Assembly: GCA_017417385.1 (NCBI GenBank)
Contig: JAFPZF010000023.1
Coordinates: 1-49,279 of the forward strand
Origin: Bacteroidales bacterium
GTDB taxonomy: Bacteria > Bacteroidota > Bacteroidia > Bacteroidales > Marinilabiliaceae
Length of the DNA stretch: 49,279 bases
Direction: 5' to 3'
Position 1 is the stretch's first letter, and each line of letters opens with the position of its first letter. A program made the translations under genes and the position numbers. The notes under the pieces are model-generated. The model worked only from the letters and a program-made list of their open reading frames with translations, was not told the origin of the DNA and ran no database searches. This document shows positions 8,035 to 17,712 of the stretch, piece after piece.

Positions 8035-9192
8035 ATGGCAAAGAATAGAGTATACTCGCTGATGGCAATAGCTCTGATGGGACTCTCCGTCGGGCTCACG
8101 TCTTGTGAGGACGAGGACACGGAGCAAGTTCAGGGAAACTGGGTGAACGTCGAGAAGGACTTCCCAGGCGTCGCGAGGGCAGGTGCAGTCAGCTTCAAGA
8201 TTGGAGAGTACGTATTCATCGGGACGGGAGCAAACACGAGTAAGACAGTAGAGAGGGAGAGGTTCAGGGACTTCTTCGCAGTAAGGCTTGACGAAGGACA
8301 GTCGACGACAGACGGCACGCAGAAGCCAGTCTGGACCGTCAACTACACTCAGGAGGGGATGCCATTCAACGTGGCAGTCGCCCCGATGCCAAACGAGGCT
8401 CCGGCGAGGAATGGTGGCGTCGGCTTCTCGATCAACGGCAAGGGATATGTCGGTCTCGGCTATGACGGTACGAAGTACCTGAAGGACTTCTGGGAGTACA
8501 CGCCGGAGACCAACTCATGGAAGAGGGTAGCGGACTATCCAGGCGATTCAGTCCGCTTTGCAGTCTCGTTCGTCATAGACAACATTGCATACGTCGGACT
8601 CGGCGAGAACTTCGACAACGACTACGTGACGGACTTCTACAAGTTCGACGGCACGGAGTGGAAGCCGATGTCGTCTTACGGCAGGCAGCTTTCACAGTCA
8701 TCGGCATTTGTCGTAGATGGCAAGGGCTACGTCGTCGGAGGTCTCGGCCAGATGGGTGCATCGTACCTCATGTATCGTTACGACCCGAAGAGAGACATCT
8801 GGGAGAAGATGAACAACACGAAGGACACGGAACGTGACGACTTCGACGACGAGTACACGGGGCTCTCGAGCTACGGTCACACGGCATTCGTCCTCTACCC
8901 GAACGACATAGAGAAGGCACGCGTATATCTCGCAACTGGCGGCAGCGCACCTGGTGGACAGGCAGCATGGGAGTACTATCCGAAGTATGACTACTGGATA
9001 CAGCGTCATCCGTTCGAGGGCAACGCGAGGAAGTTCGCAGTCTCGTTCACGCTGACTGACAAGAACGGTGTAGATCACGGCTACGTCACGACAGGCGGCA
9101 CGGACGACATGACCATCACGAACAGCGGTGGCAGGTTCTATGGGGACACGTGGATGTTTAATCCGGAGGCTCCATACGAGCACAGAGACTAA
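8035..9192 (+). CDS. kelch-repeat lipoprotein
   Basis: 385 residues. Lipobox GLTSC predicts lipidation at Cys24. The body contains kelch-type blades: GVGFSINGKGYVGLGYDG...DFWEYTPETNSWKRVADYPG, then AYVGLGENFDNDYVTDFYKFDG, GKGYVVGGLGQ...YRYDPKRDIWEKM, and a final YVTTGG...DTWMFNPEAPY. This makes a surface beta-propeller probably used for binding. It follows the DUF4270 and barrel genes in the same direction but has its own -7 box. It is followed by a strong terminator. The ligand is unknown. Confidence 0.8.
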   Translation: MAKNRVYSLMAIALMGLSVGLTSCEDEDTEQVQGNWVNVEKDFPGVARAGAVSFKIGEYVFIGTGANTSKTVERERFRDFFAVRLDEGQSTTDGTQKPVWTVNYTQEGMPFNVAVAPMPNEAPARNGGVGFSINGKGYVGLGYDGTKYLKDFWEYTPETNSWKRVADYPGDSVRFAVSFVIDNIAYVGLGENFDNDYVTDFYKFDGTEWKPMSSYGRQLSQSSAFVVDGKGYVVGGLGQMGASYLMYRYDPKRDIWEKMNNTKDTERDDFDDEYTGLSSYGHTAFVLYPNDIEKARVYLATGGSAPGGQAAWEYYPKYDYWIQRHPFEGNARKFAVSFTLTDKNGVDHGYVTTGGTDDMTITNSGGRFYGDTWMFNPEAPYEHRD

Positions 9193-9248
9193 AGGGATAG
9201 ACGTGAGAAGACACAAGCCCACGAGAGGAGTGGGAAGAAGATAAACGT

Positions 9249-9294
9249 GAAAGACCACGTCAGCAACATTGTTGACGGGTCTTTCATTTTTTTT
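9249..9294 (+). terminator. rho-independent terminator
   Basis: Stem GAAAGACC/GGTCTTTC with an inner GTCA-GCAACATT-GTTGAC pairing, followed by ATTTTTTTT. It ends the surface-protein cluster and overlaps the region just before the sensor kinase gene. Confidence 0.85.
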
Positions 9295-9304
9295 ATAATC
9301 AGTC

Positions 9305-10315
9305 ATGATGCCAAGCCAGACAGAGAAACGACGGATAGTGGAGACAGCCATAATAGTAGGGTTTGCGATACTCTTCGCATGCCCGTCGCTGCTGCGTCCC
9401 GACGCGTTGTTCTTCCCGTCGCTCATCAAGACGTTGCTAGTCTGCGTCGTCGCATACTTCCTCAACTCGAAGTTCCTGCTGCCGCGTTTCCTCTTCAGGA
9501 ATCAGTACGTCGGCTACTGCGGGTGTGTCGCGGTTGTCATGATACTGACACTCGGGGGGATGATGCTGCTCTCGGCGTGGAGGGAGACGACGTCGCCCCA
9601 GGAAGGCATGAGGATACCGTTCGAGTGGCTCATACCGCTGCTCGGGATGTTCTTCGTCAGCACGCTGTATGGCTACTATCAGAAGGAGCGCAACCACCAC
9701 GACCGTGAGATGGACCTCACCCATCAGAGCATCGAGATGGAGATGAAGTTCCTCAAGAGCCAGATAAACCCCCACTTCCTCTTCAACGCCCTCAACAACA
9801 TCTACGCCCTCTCCGTCATCAAGAGCGAGAGGACGCCAGACATGATACTCAAACTCTCCGACATGTTGCGCTTCACGCTCTACGACAGCGAGAGCAAGAA
9901 AGTCAAGCTCAAGAGAGAGATAGAGTACATCAAGAACTTCATAGAGTTCCAGAAGCTCAAGGCCGACACCGACCTCAACATCAAGATGGACTCGACGAAC
10001 TGCAACGACGAGTTCATGATAGAGCCCATGCTCCTCATCCCCTTCATCGAGAACAGCTTCAAGCACGGGAACATCGACAATCCCAAGCGGGGCTGGCTGC
10101 AGGTCGATATCAAGACGCTGGGTCCCATCCTTGTATTCCAGGTCAAGAATTCTCTGCCGTCCATCGCCATCAACAAAGACGTCGTCGGCGGCATAGGAGT
10201 CGAGAACGTCAGGAAGCGTCTCGACATATTGTACCCCGGGAGGTACGAAATGAACATCGAGACAACGGAGACAGAGTTTCGTGTCTTCATGAAAATAGAT
10301 ACCTTTGTAAGCTGA
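9305..10315 (+). CDS. LytS/YehU-type sensor histidine kinase
   Basis: 336 residues. Four hydrophobic membrane segments occupy about residues 14-125. A short linker then leads to the PF06580-type kinase core with QINPHFLFNALNNIYAL, in which His157 is the phospho-acceptor, and a HATPase region (IEPMLLIPFIENSFKHG; GGIGVENVRKRLDILYPG). There is no large extracellular sensor domain, so the signal probably acts on the membrane bundle. The partner regulator starts 11 bases downstream. Base use changes within this gene: the first third is G-rich on this strand, the rest C-rich. Confidence 0.9.
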   Translation: MMPSQTEKRRIVETAIIVGFAILFACPSLLRPDALFFPSLIKTLLVCVVAYFLNSKFLLPRFLFRNQYVGYCGCVAVVMILTLGGMMLLSAWRETTSPQEGMRIPFEWLIPLLGMFFVSTLYGYYQKERNHHDREMDLTHQSIEMEMKFLKSQINPHFLFNALNNIYALSVIKSERTPDMILKLSDMLRFTLYDSESKKVKLKREIEYIKNFIEFQKLKADTDLNIKMDSTNCNDEFMIEPMLLIPFIENSFKHGNIDNPKRGWLQVDIKTLGPILVFQVKNSLPSIAINKDVVGGIGVENVRKRLDILYPGRYEMNIETTETEFRVFMKIDTFVS

Positions 10316-10325
10316 AAATCTGAAT

Positions 10326-11126
10326 ATGGAGACACAAGACAAGATACGTTGCCTCATCGTCGACGACGAATTTCCGGCTCGAATACTCCTCAAGGAGTTC
10401 ATCGAGAAGGTCCCCAACCTCGAGCTTGTAGCATCGTGCAAGTCGGGGCTCGAGGCGTTGCCGATCGTGCAGTCCGGCAGCGTCGATCTGCTGTTCCTCG
10501 ACATTCAGATGCCAGACATCACGGGTGTCAACTTCCTCAAGATGCTACCAGTCCGTCCGCTCGTCGTCTTCACGACCGCCTACTCGGACTACGCCATCGA
10601 GAGCTACCAGCTCGACGTCCTGGACTACCTCCTCAAGCCATTCTCCTTTGACCGATTCATGCAGAGCATAGGCAAGGCCATGCAGCGACTCGGCGAACGA
10701 CAGGCACGCAAGGCCACGGAGCCTGTCCAGCAGCCCGTCGAGGAGCCCGAAGACAACGAACAGGGCGACTCGAGCTCGTGCGCCAACCTGGGCGTCAATG
10801 GCAACTTCCTCATCGTCAGGGCAGACCACAAGCTCTACCGCATCAGGTTCGACTCCATCACCTACATCGAGGGGATGAAGGAGTACGTCACCATCCACTA
10901 CGCCGACGAGCAGGTGATGGCCCTCGGGAGCATGAAGGGACTCGAAGACCTGCTCCCCAAGGCCGATTTCATACGCATACACCGGTCGTTCATCGTCCGC
11001 ATCGACAAGATCGTCGGACTCAACGGCGTCCAGCTCAAGGTCGAGGGCATCAAGCAGCCACTCCCCGTCGGGCGCTCCTACAAAGACTTCATACAAGACC
11101 GCCTCTTCAGGGTCGGCGAAATATAA
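10326..11126 (+). CDS. LytTR-family response regulator
   Basis: 266 residues. Receiver domain (about 7-125) with acidic pair VDDE (13-15), phospho-acceptor Asp59 in FLDIQMPD, and Lys104 in LLKPF. A Glu/Gln/Pro-rich linker (about 130-150) joins it to a LytTR DNA-binding domain (about 155-262: YIEGMKEYVTIHY, FIRIHRSFIV, LPVGRSYKDF). It works with the kinase immediately upstream; target promoters cannot be inferred. The cell-wall enzyme gene next in line makes an envelope role plausible. Confidence 0.92.
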   Translation: METQDKIRCLIVDDEFPARILLKEFIEKVPNLELVASCKSGLEALPIVQSGSVDLLFLDIQMPDITGVNFLKMLPVRPLVVFTTAYSDYAIESYQLDVLDYLLKPFSFDRFMQSIGKAMQRLGERQARKATEPVQQPVEEPEDNEQGDSSSCANLGVNGNFLIVRADHKLYRIRFDSITYIEGMKEYVTIHYADEQVMALGSMKGLEDLLPKADFIRIHRSFIVRIDKIVGLNGVQLKVEGIKQPLPVGRSYKDFIQDRLFRVGEI

Positions 11127-11160
11127 AAACACTCGTTACAACCAGCATATCCATGCGACT

Positions 11161-12534
11161 ATGAAAAACTATAAAACCATATTCTCCAGTCTCGTCTGCC
11201 TGCCGCTTCTCGTGGGGGCTGTCGAGTCGAACGCACAGGAGGTCGTCTCGAACGACCCCAATGAGACCGAGGATACGACAGTCGAGCCGGACTCCGTCGA
11301 TTACACCTCGGGCACGAAATATCAGGTCGACAGCCTCATCATGGCATGGTATGTCAGGCCACAGCCGACAGTCAACGACCTCGTCCCAGACAGCATCGCC
11401 AAGGCTGACCCAATCATCGCTGGCGTCCCAGACAGCGTCTATGTCGAGCGCCTGCAGGCCATGATGTCTCCGATACCGATGGTCTATAACGAGCAGGTGC
11501 GTGGTTTCATCGAGTTCTACGTCGTCAGGCGCAGGGACCTCGTCCGCCGCATGCTCGCCCTCAAGGACTACTACTTCCCCATCTTCGAGCAGACGCTCGA
11601 GGCACATGGTATGCCTCTCGAGCTACGCTTCCTCCCCGTCATCGAGAGCGCCCTCAACCCTTGCGCACTCTCGAGAGCCGGAGCATCGGGTCTCTGGCAG
11701 TTCATGTACTATACCGGCAAGCGCTACGGCCTCGACGTGACAAGCTATGTCGATGACCGCCGCGACCCTGTCAAGGCATCCGAGGCTGCCGCCAGCTTCC
11801 TCCACGACCTCTACACCATGTATGGTGATTGGCATCTCGCCATCGCCGCCTACAACTGCGGACCGGGCAACGTCAATCGTGCCATAGCTCGCTCGGGCGG
11901 TCAGAAGAGCTTCTGGAAGATCTACTACAACCTCCCACGAGAGACCCGTGGCTACGTCCCAGCCTTCATCGCTGCAGCCTACGCGATGACCTACGCTCAC
12001 GAGCATCAGATCTATCCTTCGCCAGACATCAAGCCTACGCTGTCAGTTGACACCGTCCAGATATTCCAGCCCCTCCACTTCAATCAGGTGACGTCCGTTC
12101 TCGGCGTCCCTGTCGATGTCCTCCGCGACCTCAACCCGCAGTATAAGCACGACGTCGTCCCGGCGCAGGACGGCAAGGTCTATTCGCTCGTCATGCCTGT
12201 CGAGTCAACCTTCGCCTTCGCTGCCCACGAGGACTCAGTCTATGCTCGCAACCGCAAGACCTACTTCCCAGACAACAGGATTGTCAGGATCTCCGACTCG
12301 CGAGGTGTCGTCTATGGTGGCAGGACGCCAGCCGGCAAGATCAAGCTGATCTACACCGTCAAGAACGGCGACGTCCCCGGTAGCATAGCCCATCGCTTCG
12401 GCGTCCGTGTCAACGACTTGATATACTGGAACAACATTCGCCGCAACCTTATCCGCGTCGGACAAAAGATTGTCATCTACGTGCCTAAGTCTAAGGCCGA
12501 CCGCTACGCCGGTATCGCAAAAATTTCAAAATGA
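11161..12534 (+). CDS. mltD: membrane-bound lytic transglycosylase D-like protein with LysM
   Basis: 457 residues. An N-terminal signal sequence is followed by an acidic linker and a lytic transglycosylase (SLT) domain (about 140-290) with FLPVIESALNPCALSRAGASGLWQF, giving catalytic Glu162, and YGDWHLAIAAYNCGPGNVNRAI. One degenerate LysM-like segment (about 300-340) and a clear C-terminal LysM (IYTVKNGDVPGSIAHRFGV...IRVGQKIVIYVP) bind peptidoglycan. The enzyme cleaves glycan strands to 1,6-anhydro-muropeptides in the periplasm. The next gene overlaps it by 4 bases (ATGA). Confidence 0.9.
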   Translation: MKNYKTIFSSLVCLPLLVGAVESNAQEVVSNDPNETEDTTVEPDSVDYTSGTKYQVDSLIMAWYVRPQPTVNDLVPDSIAKADPIIAGVPDSVYVERLQAMMSPIPMVYNEQVRGFIEFYVVRRRDLVRRMLALKDYYFPIFEQTLEAHGMPLELRFLPVIESALNPCALSRAGASGLWQFMYYTGKRYGLDVTSYVDDRRDPVKASEAAASFLHDLYTMYGDWHLAIAAYNCGPGNVNRAIARSGGQKSFWKIYYNLPRETRGYVPAFIAAAYAMTYAHEHQIYPSPDIKPTLSVDTVQIFQPLHFNQVTSVLGVPVDVLRDLNPQYKHDVVPAQDGKVYSLVMPVESTFAFAAHEDSVYARNRKTYFPDNRIVRISDSRGVVYGGRTPAGKIKLIYTVKNGDVPGSIAHRFGVRVNDLIYWNNIRRNLIRVGQKIVIYVPKSKADRYAGIAKISK

Positions 12535-13505
12535 AGCACTTCCGCCTCTTTTCCCTCCTGGGGCTCCTGTCCCTCTGCCTGTCGCTCTCCGCACAAGTGG
12601 AGACTGACAACAACAACTATTTCTACAACCCACGCAAGGGCGACGACCACGGCAAGCACAAGATGAAACAGCTCGAGCAGAGCATCTACCTCCGCGACGA
12701 CTTCATCTGGCACGCCGAGGCTGCCAACGTGGTCTATCAGAAGGCAGGCAACGCCAGCCTCCTCTCCTCCTCTCGCTACGGACTGACCGACAGGCTCGAG
12801 CTTTCGACCTACCTCGCAGAAGACGTCCTCCGCCCCAACCTCTACGCCAAGCTGCTATGGCGCGTGTGGCACAACCGCTGGTTCTTCTCCTCGCGCTTCG
12901 ACGTCGCCAACGCCTACTCGGGCTTCAAGCTCGCTCAGAAGCTGAAGGTCGACAGGATTATCAGCCAGGATGTCGAGGAGTACCCTCTCGTCTTCGAGAT
13001 AGGTCACGAGTTCCTCCTCTCCCGTGCCTGGTATCAGGACAAGAACTGCTCCGATGGCTCCGCCTACTTCATACTGACGTTCGGCTTCGGCACCTACGGC
13101 GGCATCAACTTCACCCGAGACATCAAGGAGATTCAGCAGACTCGCTTCCACTTCCTCGCCAATCGTGGCAAGACCGTCACCGACGACGCCTTCCGCTGCA
13201 AGCTGAAGGTCTGGGCAGACGGCAAGATCAACGGCCGACTCTTCCTCCATGGTGGCCTCATGTACCACGCCGGCTCCTACATGAAACGCCATGCCGTCGA
13301 GATACAGGCCGAGGGCGAGTTCTTCTTTAACTCCCGCATCAGCGCCAAGGCTGGCTTCCTGACCAGCTTCGCCCATTATCAGAACATTGAGAAACATGCC
13401 GCTATATGGCCTATCGTGGACTTCACCTACTACTTCGGTCGTAAGAAGCTCCGCAGCAGCACGCTCTTCGAGAAGGGTGTCTATCACGGCTCTGTCGGCA
13501 TCTGA
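12531..13505 (+). CDS. predicted outer-membrane beta-barrel protein
   Basis: 324 residues with a clear signal peptide (1-22, ending LSLSAQ) and a body rich in aromatic, alternating beta strands (LTDRLELSTYLAEDV, WFFSSRFDVANAYSG, AYFILTFGFGTYGGINF, IWPIVDFTYYFGR). I do not recognise a named family. Overlap with mltD by 4 bases points to translational coupling, so it probably acts in the envelope with the transglycosylase. Confidence 0.65.
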   Translation: MKHFRLFSLLGLLSLCLSLSAQVETDNNNYFYNPRKGDDHGKHKMKQLEQSIYLRDDFIWHAEAANVVYQKAGNASLLSSSRYGLTDRLELSTYLAEDVLRPNLYAKLLWRVWHNRWFFSSRFDVANAYSGFKLAQKLKVDRIISQDVEEYPLVFEIGHEFLLSRAWYQDKNCSDGSAYFILTFGFGTYGGINFTRDIKEIQQTRFHFLANRGKTVTDDAFRCKLKVWADGKINGRLFLHGGLMYHAGSYMKRHAVEIQAEGEFFFNSRISAKAGFLTSFAHYQNIEKHAAIWPIVDFTYYFGRKKLRSSTLFEKGVYHGSVGI

Positions 13506-13555
13506 CACCTGTCATATTTCCATCCCCCATCCCGCTCTCTTGCCACGTTCCCACC

Positions 13556-15604
13556 ATGAATATCGAGACTGACAACAAGGAGTTCCAAGACGTCTGGCGC
13601 CTCGTCCAGACGACGTCCTCCTCTGTCTTTATGACGGGTCGTGCCGGGACTGGCAAGTCGACTTTCCTCCGCTATATCGTCGAGAACATCCACAAGAAGA
13701 CCATCGTCCTCGCACCGACTGGCATAGCTGCCGTCAACGCAGGCGGCGTCACCCTCCACTCTTTCTTCAAGATTCCTCTCCAGCCCTTCGCCATCGACGA
13801 CGTCAACTTCTCCTCACCCGGCAAACTGAAGGACTTCTTGAAATACAACTCGGAGAAGATTAAGCTCATCGAGGAGGTCGAACTGATCATCATCGACGAG
13901 GTCTCCATGGTCCGTGCAGACATCCTCGACTTCGTTGACCGCGTCCTTAGGACCTACAACCGACGTTACCGCAACGTCGCCTTCGGTGGCAAGCAGATGC
14001 TCCTCGTCGGCGACGCCTTCCAGCTAGAACCTGTCGTGCGCAACGAGGACTGGGACATCCTCCGACGTTTCTACCGGACGCCCTACTTCTTCGGCGCTGT
14101 CGTGTTCCAGATGTTCAGCCTCGTACAGATCGAACTTCGTAAGGTCTACCGCCAGAAGGAGGTGGACTTCCTTGCTCTCCTTGACCGAGTGCGCATCGGT
14201 CAGCCGCTGCCAGGCGACATTGTCCTCCTCAACCAGCAGGTCAACCCTGCCTTCGAACCAGCCGACGACGGCAAGATGTACGTCACTCTCACAACGACTA
14301 AGGCTGCAGCCGACGGTATCAACGACCGCCACCTCGCCGACATCGACTCGGAGGAGATTACCTACCTCGGCGAGATAACTGGCGAGTTCCCCGATTCCGC
14401 ACTACCGACTAATATGACTCTCACTTTCAAGGTCGGCGCTCAGGTGGTCTTCATCCGCAACGACGTAGAGCGTCGCTGGTACAACGGGACTATCGGCAAG
14501 GTGGTACGCCTCGAGGAAGAGGGCGTATGGGTCCAGACTGACTCCGACGAGGAGATTGACGACCCAGAGGACAACCCCTTCCTCTACTTCGTCGGACAGG
14601 AGATATGGGAGAACGTCCGCTACCGCTACAACGAACGTGAGCACAAGGTCGAGACGGAACTCCTCGGTAGCTTCAAGCAGCTGCCACTCAAACTCGCATG
14701 GGCTATCACGATCCACAAGAGTCAAGGCCTCACCTTCGACAACGTCATCATCGACATGGGGCGAGGCGCCTTCGCCTGCGGTCAGACCTACGTGGCTCTC
14801 AGTCGCTGCCGGACGCTCTCGGGCATCGTCCTTCGTCAGGCTATCCGGATGAGGGACATCATGACCAACGAGTCTGTCAAGTCGTTCGCCCTCACCGCCA
14901 ACGACGACGACCTTATCAACAACCAGATTAAGATTGCCGACGCCGACCGTCTCCTCATCGAGGCTAAGGACAAGTTCGCCCTCGGTGACTACCGCGCCGC
15001 AGTTGCCGACCTCTTCGACGGCCTCGCCTCACGCCCTGACTTGCTGTCGGACGAGACGTTCCGTCGCTTCGTCGCTCGCCACCTGCGCAAGATTAACGGT
15101 CTCCAGGAGGAGATTGACGCCCTCAACCGAGCTCGCAAGAAGGAGAAGGCCCGTCTCTTCGACTTCGCCTACGAATACTTCCTCCTCGCCAACGAATGTC
15201 GCAACAAATACGACGACCTCCGTGCCGCCAAGGCTAACCTCAACAAGGCTATCTCTCTCGTCCCAGACTACGTGGACGCTCTTCTCGCCAGGGCTGAGCT
15301 GTGTCTCCAGGAGGGCGACCCGGATGCGGCTGTGGCTGATACGACGACGGCTCTCGCCTCTCAAGACCTTCCCTCGGGCAAGGAGATTCGCCTGAAAGCT
15401 GTTCGTGCCCACGCCTTCTTCGACCTCGCTCGCTACGAGAGGGCTTACACCGACTTCGCTGCCGTCATCGAGAACTCGCTCCCGGACGCCGACGACCTCC
15501 GCTTCATGGCGGACATCTGCCACTTCCTCGGCGAGAAGGACAAGGAACAAGCCTTCCGCGACGCCGCCAACAAGAAAGAACTTCAAGACAATGACGATGA
15601 ATAA
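13556..15604 (+). CDS. PIF1/RecD-like superfamily 1 helicase with C-terminal TPR region
   Basis: 682 residues. The helicase core (about 8-430) has Walker A GRAGTGKST (28-36), Walker B IIIDEVSM (Asp114-Glu115), GGKQMLLVGDAFQLEP, and motif VI-like AWAITIHKSQGLTFDNVI...QTYVALSRCR, as in PIF1-type 5'-3' DNA helicases. The remaining 200-plus residues are helical and read as TPR repeats (ANLNKAISLVPDYVDALLARAELCLQEGD). A helicase with TPR tail should work on DNA with protein partners in the cytoplasm. The downstream TPR gene overlaps it by 14 bases. Confidence 0.87.
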   Translation: MNIETDNKEFQDVWRLVQTTSSSVFMTGRAGTGKSTFLRYIVENIHKKTIVLAPTGIAAVNAGGVTLHSFFKIPLQPFAIDDVNFSSPGKLKDFLKYNSEKIKLIEEVELIIIDEVSMVRADILDFVDRVLRTYNRRYRNVAFGGKQMLLVGDAFQLEPVVRNEDWDILRRFYRTPYFFGAVVFQMFSLVQIELRKVYRQKEVDFLALLDRVRIGQPLPGDIVLLNQQVNPAFEPADDGKMYVTLTTTKAAADGINDRHLADIDSEEITYLGEITGEFPDSALPTNMTLTFKVGAQVVFIRNDVERRWYNGTIGKVVRLEEEGVWVQTDSDEEIDDPEDNPFLYFVGQEIWENVRYRYNEREHKVETELLGSFKQLPLKLAWAITIHKSQGLTFDNVIIDMGRGAFACGQTYVALSRCRTLSGIVLRQAIRMRDIMTNESVKSFALTANDDDLINNQIKIADADRLLIEAKDKFALGDYRAAVADLFDGLASRPDLLSDETFRRFVARHLRKINGLQEEIDALNRARKKEKARLFDFAYEYFLLANECRNKYDDLRAAKANLNKAISLVPDYVDALLARAELCLQEGDPDAAVADTTTALASQDLPSGKEIRLKAVRAHAFFDLARYERAYTDFAAVIENSLPDADDLRFMADICHFLGEKDKEQAFRDAANKKELQDNDDE

Positions 15605-17663
15605 TCTGACGAAACTGCTCATCTCCTCCCTCCTCTGTCTCTTCTCCTCCCTCGCCTCCGCCCAGGTCAATACTAACCGTATGATGCAGGTGGGCCGTAA
15701 CGCCCTCTACTTCGAGGACTATGTCCTCTCTATTCAGTATTTCAATCGCGTCATAAATGTCAAGCCCTACCTCCCCGAGCCTTACTACTACCGCGCTATC
15801 GCTAAATACTACCTCGACGACCTCGACGGCTGTATCGCCGACTGCGACGTCGCCCTCGGCATCAACCCATTCCTCATCGACGCCTACAACCTTCGCGGCA
15901 TATCCAAGCTGCGTCAGGACCATGCCTCCGACGCCCGAGACGACTTTAGCACGGGGCTTAAGTACGAGCCGGACAATGTCAACCTCCTCCTCAACTGCGG
16001 TATCGCCGAGATCAACCTCAAGAACTACGACGACGCTATCGCAGCTGTCGACAAGGCTCTCAAGTACGACCGCAACAACACTGCCGCCATCCTCTACCGT
16101 GGCATCGCTATCGTCGAGCGTGGAGACACTGCTCTCGCTATGGCTGAGTTCGAGAGGGCTGCTAAGATTAACAAGTACTCCCCAGACGCCCACGCCTACA
16201 TCGGCATGCTCGCCTACCAGACTCGCGACTTCAAGCGCGCTCTCGAGGAGTTCAACACTCTCAACTCCCTCCGCCCGATGGACCCCGCCGTCCTCGTCAA
16301 CCGTGCTATCACTCGTTACAACCTCGACGACTGGCGCGGCTGTCTCGAAGACCTCAACGAGGCTCTCCGTATCGACCCTAAGAACAAGATGGCGCTCATG
16401 AACCGCGGTATGCTACGCCAGACTAGCGGAGACCTCAACAACGCCGCCGAGGACTTCTCACGACTCCTCGCCCTCGACCCCTCGGACGACATCGCACTCA
16501 TGAACCGCGCCTCTGTCTACGTCCAGACTTCCGAGTACTCGAATGCTATGCGCGACCTCAATATTATTATTGCTAAGCACCCCGACTTCGGCCCTGCCTA
16601 CGCTCAGCGAGCCCTCGTCAAGCGTGCCCTGGGCGACTCCAAGGGTGCCGAGGTGGACTATATGACGGCTATGAACTTCGAGCAGGAGCGCGTCAAGAAG
16701 GGTCTCGACAACGCTGCACGTGCCGACCGTGGTGAGAAGACTAACTCCGACGACGAAAAGATTAAGAGTCGTAGCAAGGGCGACCAGGATCTTAAGAAAT
16801 ACAACCAGCTCGTCGTCGTCAGCGACTTCGAGGACCACGACGAGAAACTTGCTCACGAGGATATGGACAAGATTCGCGGACGTGTCCAGGATCGCGACAT
16901 CGCTATCGACCTCGAACCGGTCTTCTCCCTCTCCTTCTTCGCCGCAGACACGCTCCTGCCTAACGCTCGCTACTTCCGCCAGAGCGTCCAGGACTTCAAC
17001 GCTCTTCACGTGACTCCTCAGCAACTAGTGGTGTCCAATCGCGACTTCTCGACGGCCTCTGTCTCCGCAGCTGTCTTCGACCAGATAGCCCTCGCTACAA
17101 GGGAGATCGAGAGCCGACCCTCCGACCCTAATCTCTACCTCTGGCGCGGCTCCCTCTACCAGGCTGTCATGAACTACAACCTCGCTATCGCCGACTATGG
17201 CGCAGCCCTCGACCGTGACCCTCACAACGTCAACGCCCTCCTCTGCCGTGCCGCGACGCGCTACAAGATGGTCGAGACTATCCGCGAGATGGAGTCTGTC
17301 TCGACTAGCGAGATGTCTATGCACTCTGGTCTTCAGGACGAGGTACGCATTATGGACTACGACCTCATCCGCCAAGACCTCGATGCGCTTATCAAACTTG
17401 AGCCGGACAACGAGTTCGCTCTCTACGACCTCGCCCTCGTCGACTGCGCCGTCAAGAAGTTCGACGACGCCCACGCCCTCCTCGACAAGGCGCTCGTTAT
17501 CAACCCTCTCTTCGCCGAGGCCTACTACAACCGTGGCATCATCCGCCTCCACCTCGGAGACTCCGCCGCCGGCTCTGCCGACCTTAGCAAGGCTGGCGAG
17601 CTCGGCATGTTCAAGGCCTACAACGTCCTCAAGCGCCGTCGCAACAGCTCTAAACAGGAATAA
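15591..17663 (+). CDS. secreted tetratricopeptide-repeat protein
   Basis: 690 residues from ATG 15591 (a second ATG lies at 15597). The start gives a signal peptide MTMNNLTKLLISSLLCLFSSLASAQ; longer upstream starts would run through the helicase gene. Many 34-residue TPR units follow (PYYYRAIAKYYLDDLDGCIADCDVALGINP; AILYRGIAIVERGDTALAMAEFERAAKI; AYYNRGIIRLHLGDSAAGSADLSKAGELG). A charged low-TPR segment occupies about 390-460. TPRs make protein-binding scaffolds; here in the periplasm. It overlaps the helicase gene, so they share an operon despite different predicted compartments. Confidence 0.85.
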   Translation: MTMNNLTKLLISSLLCLFSSLASAQVNTNRMMQVGRNALYFEDYVLSIQYFNRVINVKPYLPEPYYYRAIAKYYLDDLDGCIADCDVALGINPFLIDAYNLRGISKLRQDHASDARDDFSTGLKYEPDNVNLLLNCGIAEINLKNYDDAIAAVDKALKYDRNNTAAILYRGIAIVERGDTALAMAEFERAAKINKYSPDAHAYIGMLAYQTRDFKRALEEFNTLNSLRPMDPAVLVNRAITRYNLDDWRGCLEDLNEALRIDPKNKMALMNRGMLRQTSGDLNNAAEDFSRLLALDPSDDIALMNRASVYVQTSEYSNAMRDLNIIIAKHPDFGPAYAQRALVKRALGDSKGAEVDYMTAMNFEQERVKKGLDNAARADRGEKTNSDDEKIKSRSKGDQDLKKYNQLVVVSDFEDHDEKLAHEDMDKIRGRVQDRDIAIDLEPVFSLSFFAADTLLPNARYFRQSVQDFNALHVTPQQLVVSNRDFSTASVSAAVFDQIALATREIESRPSDPNLYLWRGSLYQAVMNYNLAIADYGAALDRDPHNVNALLCRAATRYKMVETIREMESVSTSEMSMHSGLQDEVRIMDYDLIRQDLDALIKLEPDNEFALYDLALVDCAVKKFDDAHALLDKALVINPLFAEAYYNRGIIRLHLGDSAAGSADLSKAGELGMFKAYNVLKRRRNSSKQE

Positions 17664-17712
17664 TCTGAAATACCGACCTTCTCCCCGCGTTCAGCGTAGG
17701 CTCCCTTTGTTC

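Noticed and set aside
9400-9900. Replication terminus at the skew change
   Set aside because: The change lies inside a coding gene, no dif-like site is recognisable by eye, and an opposite change occurs only about 28 kb away.
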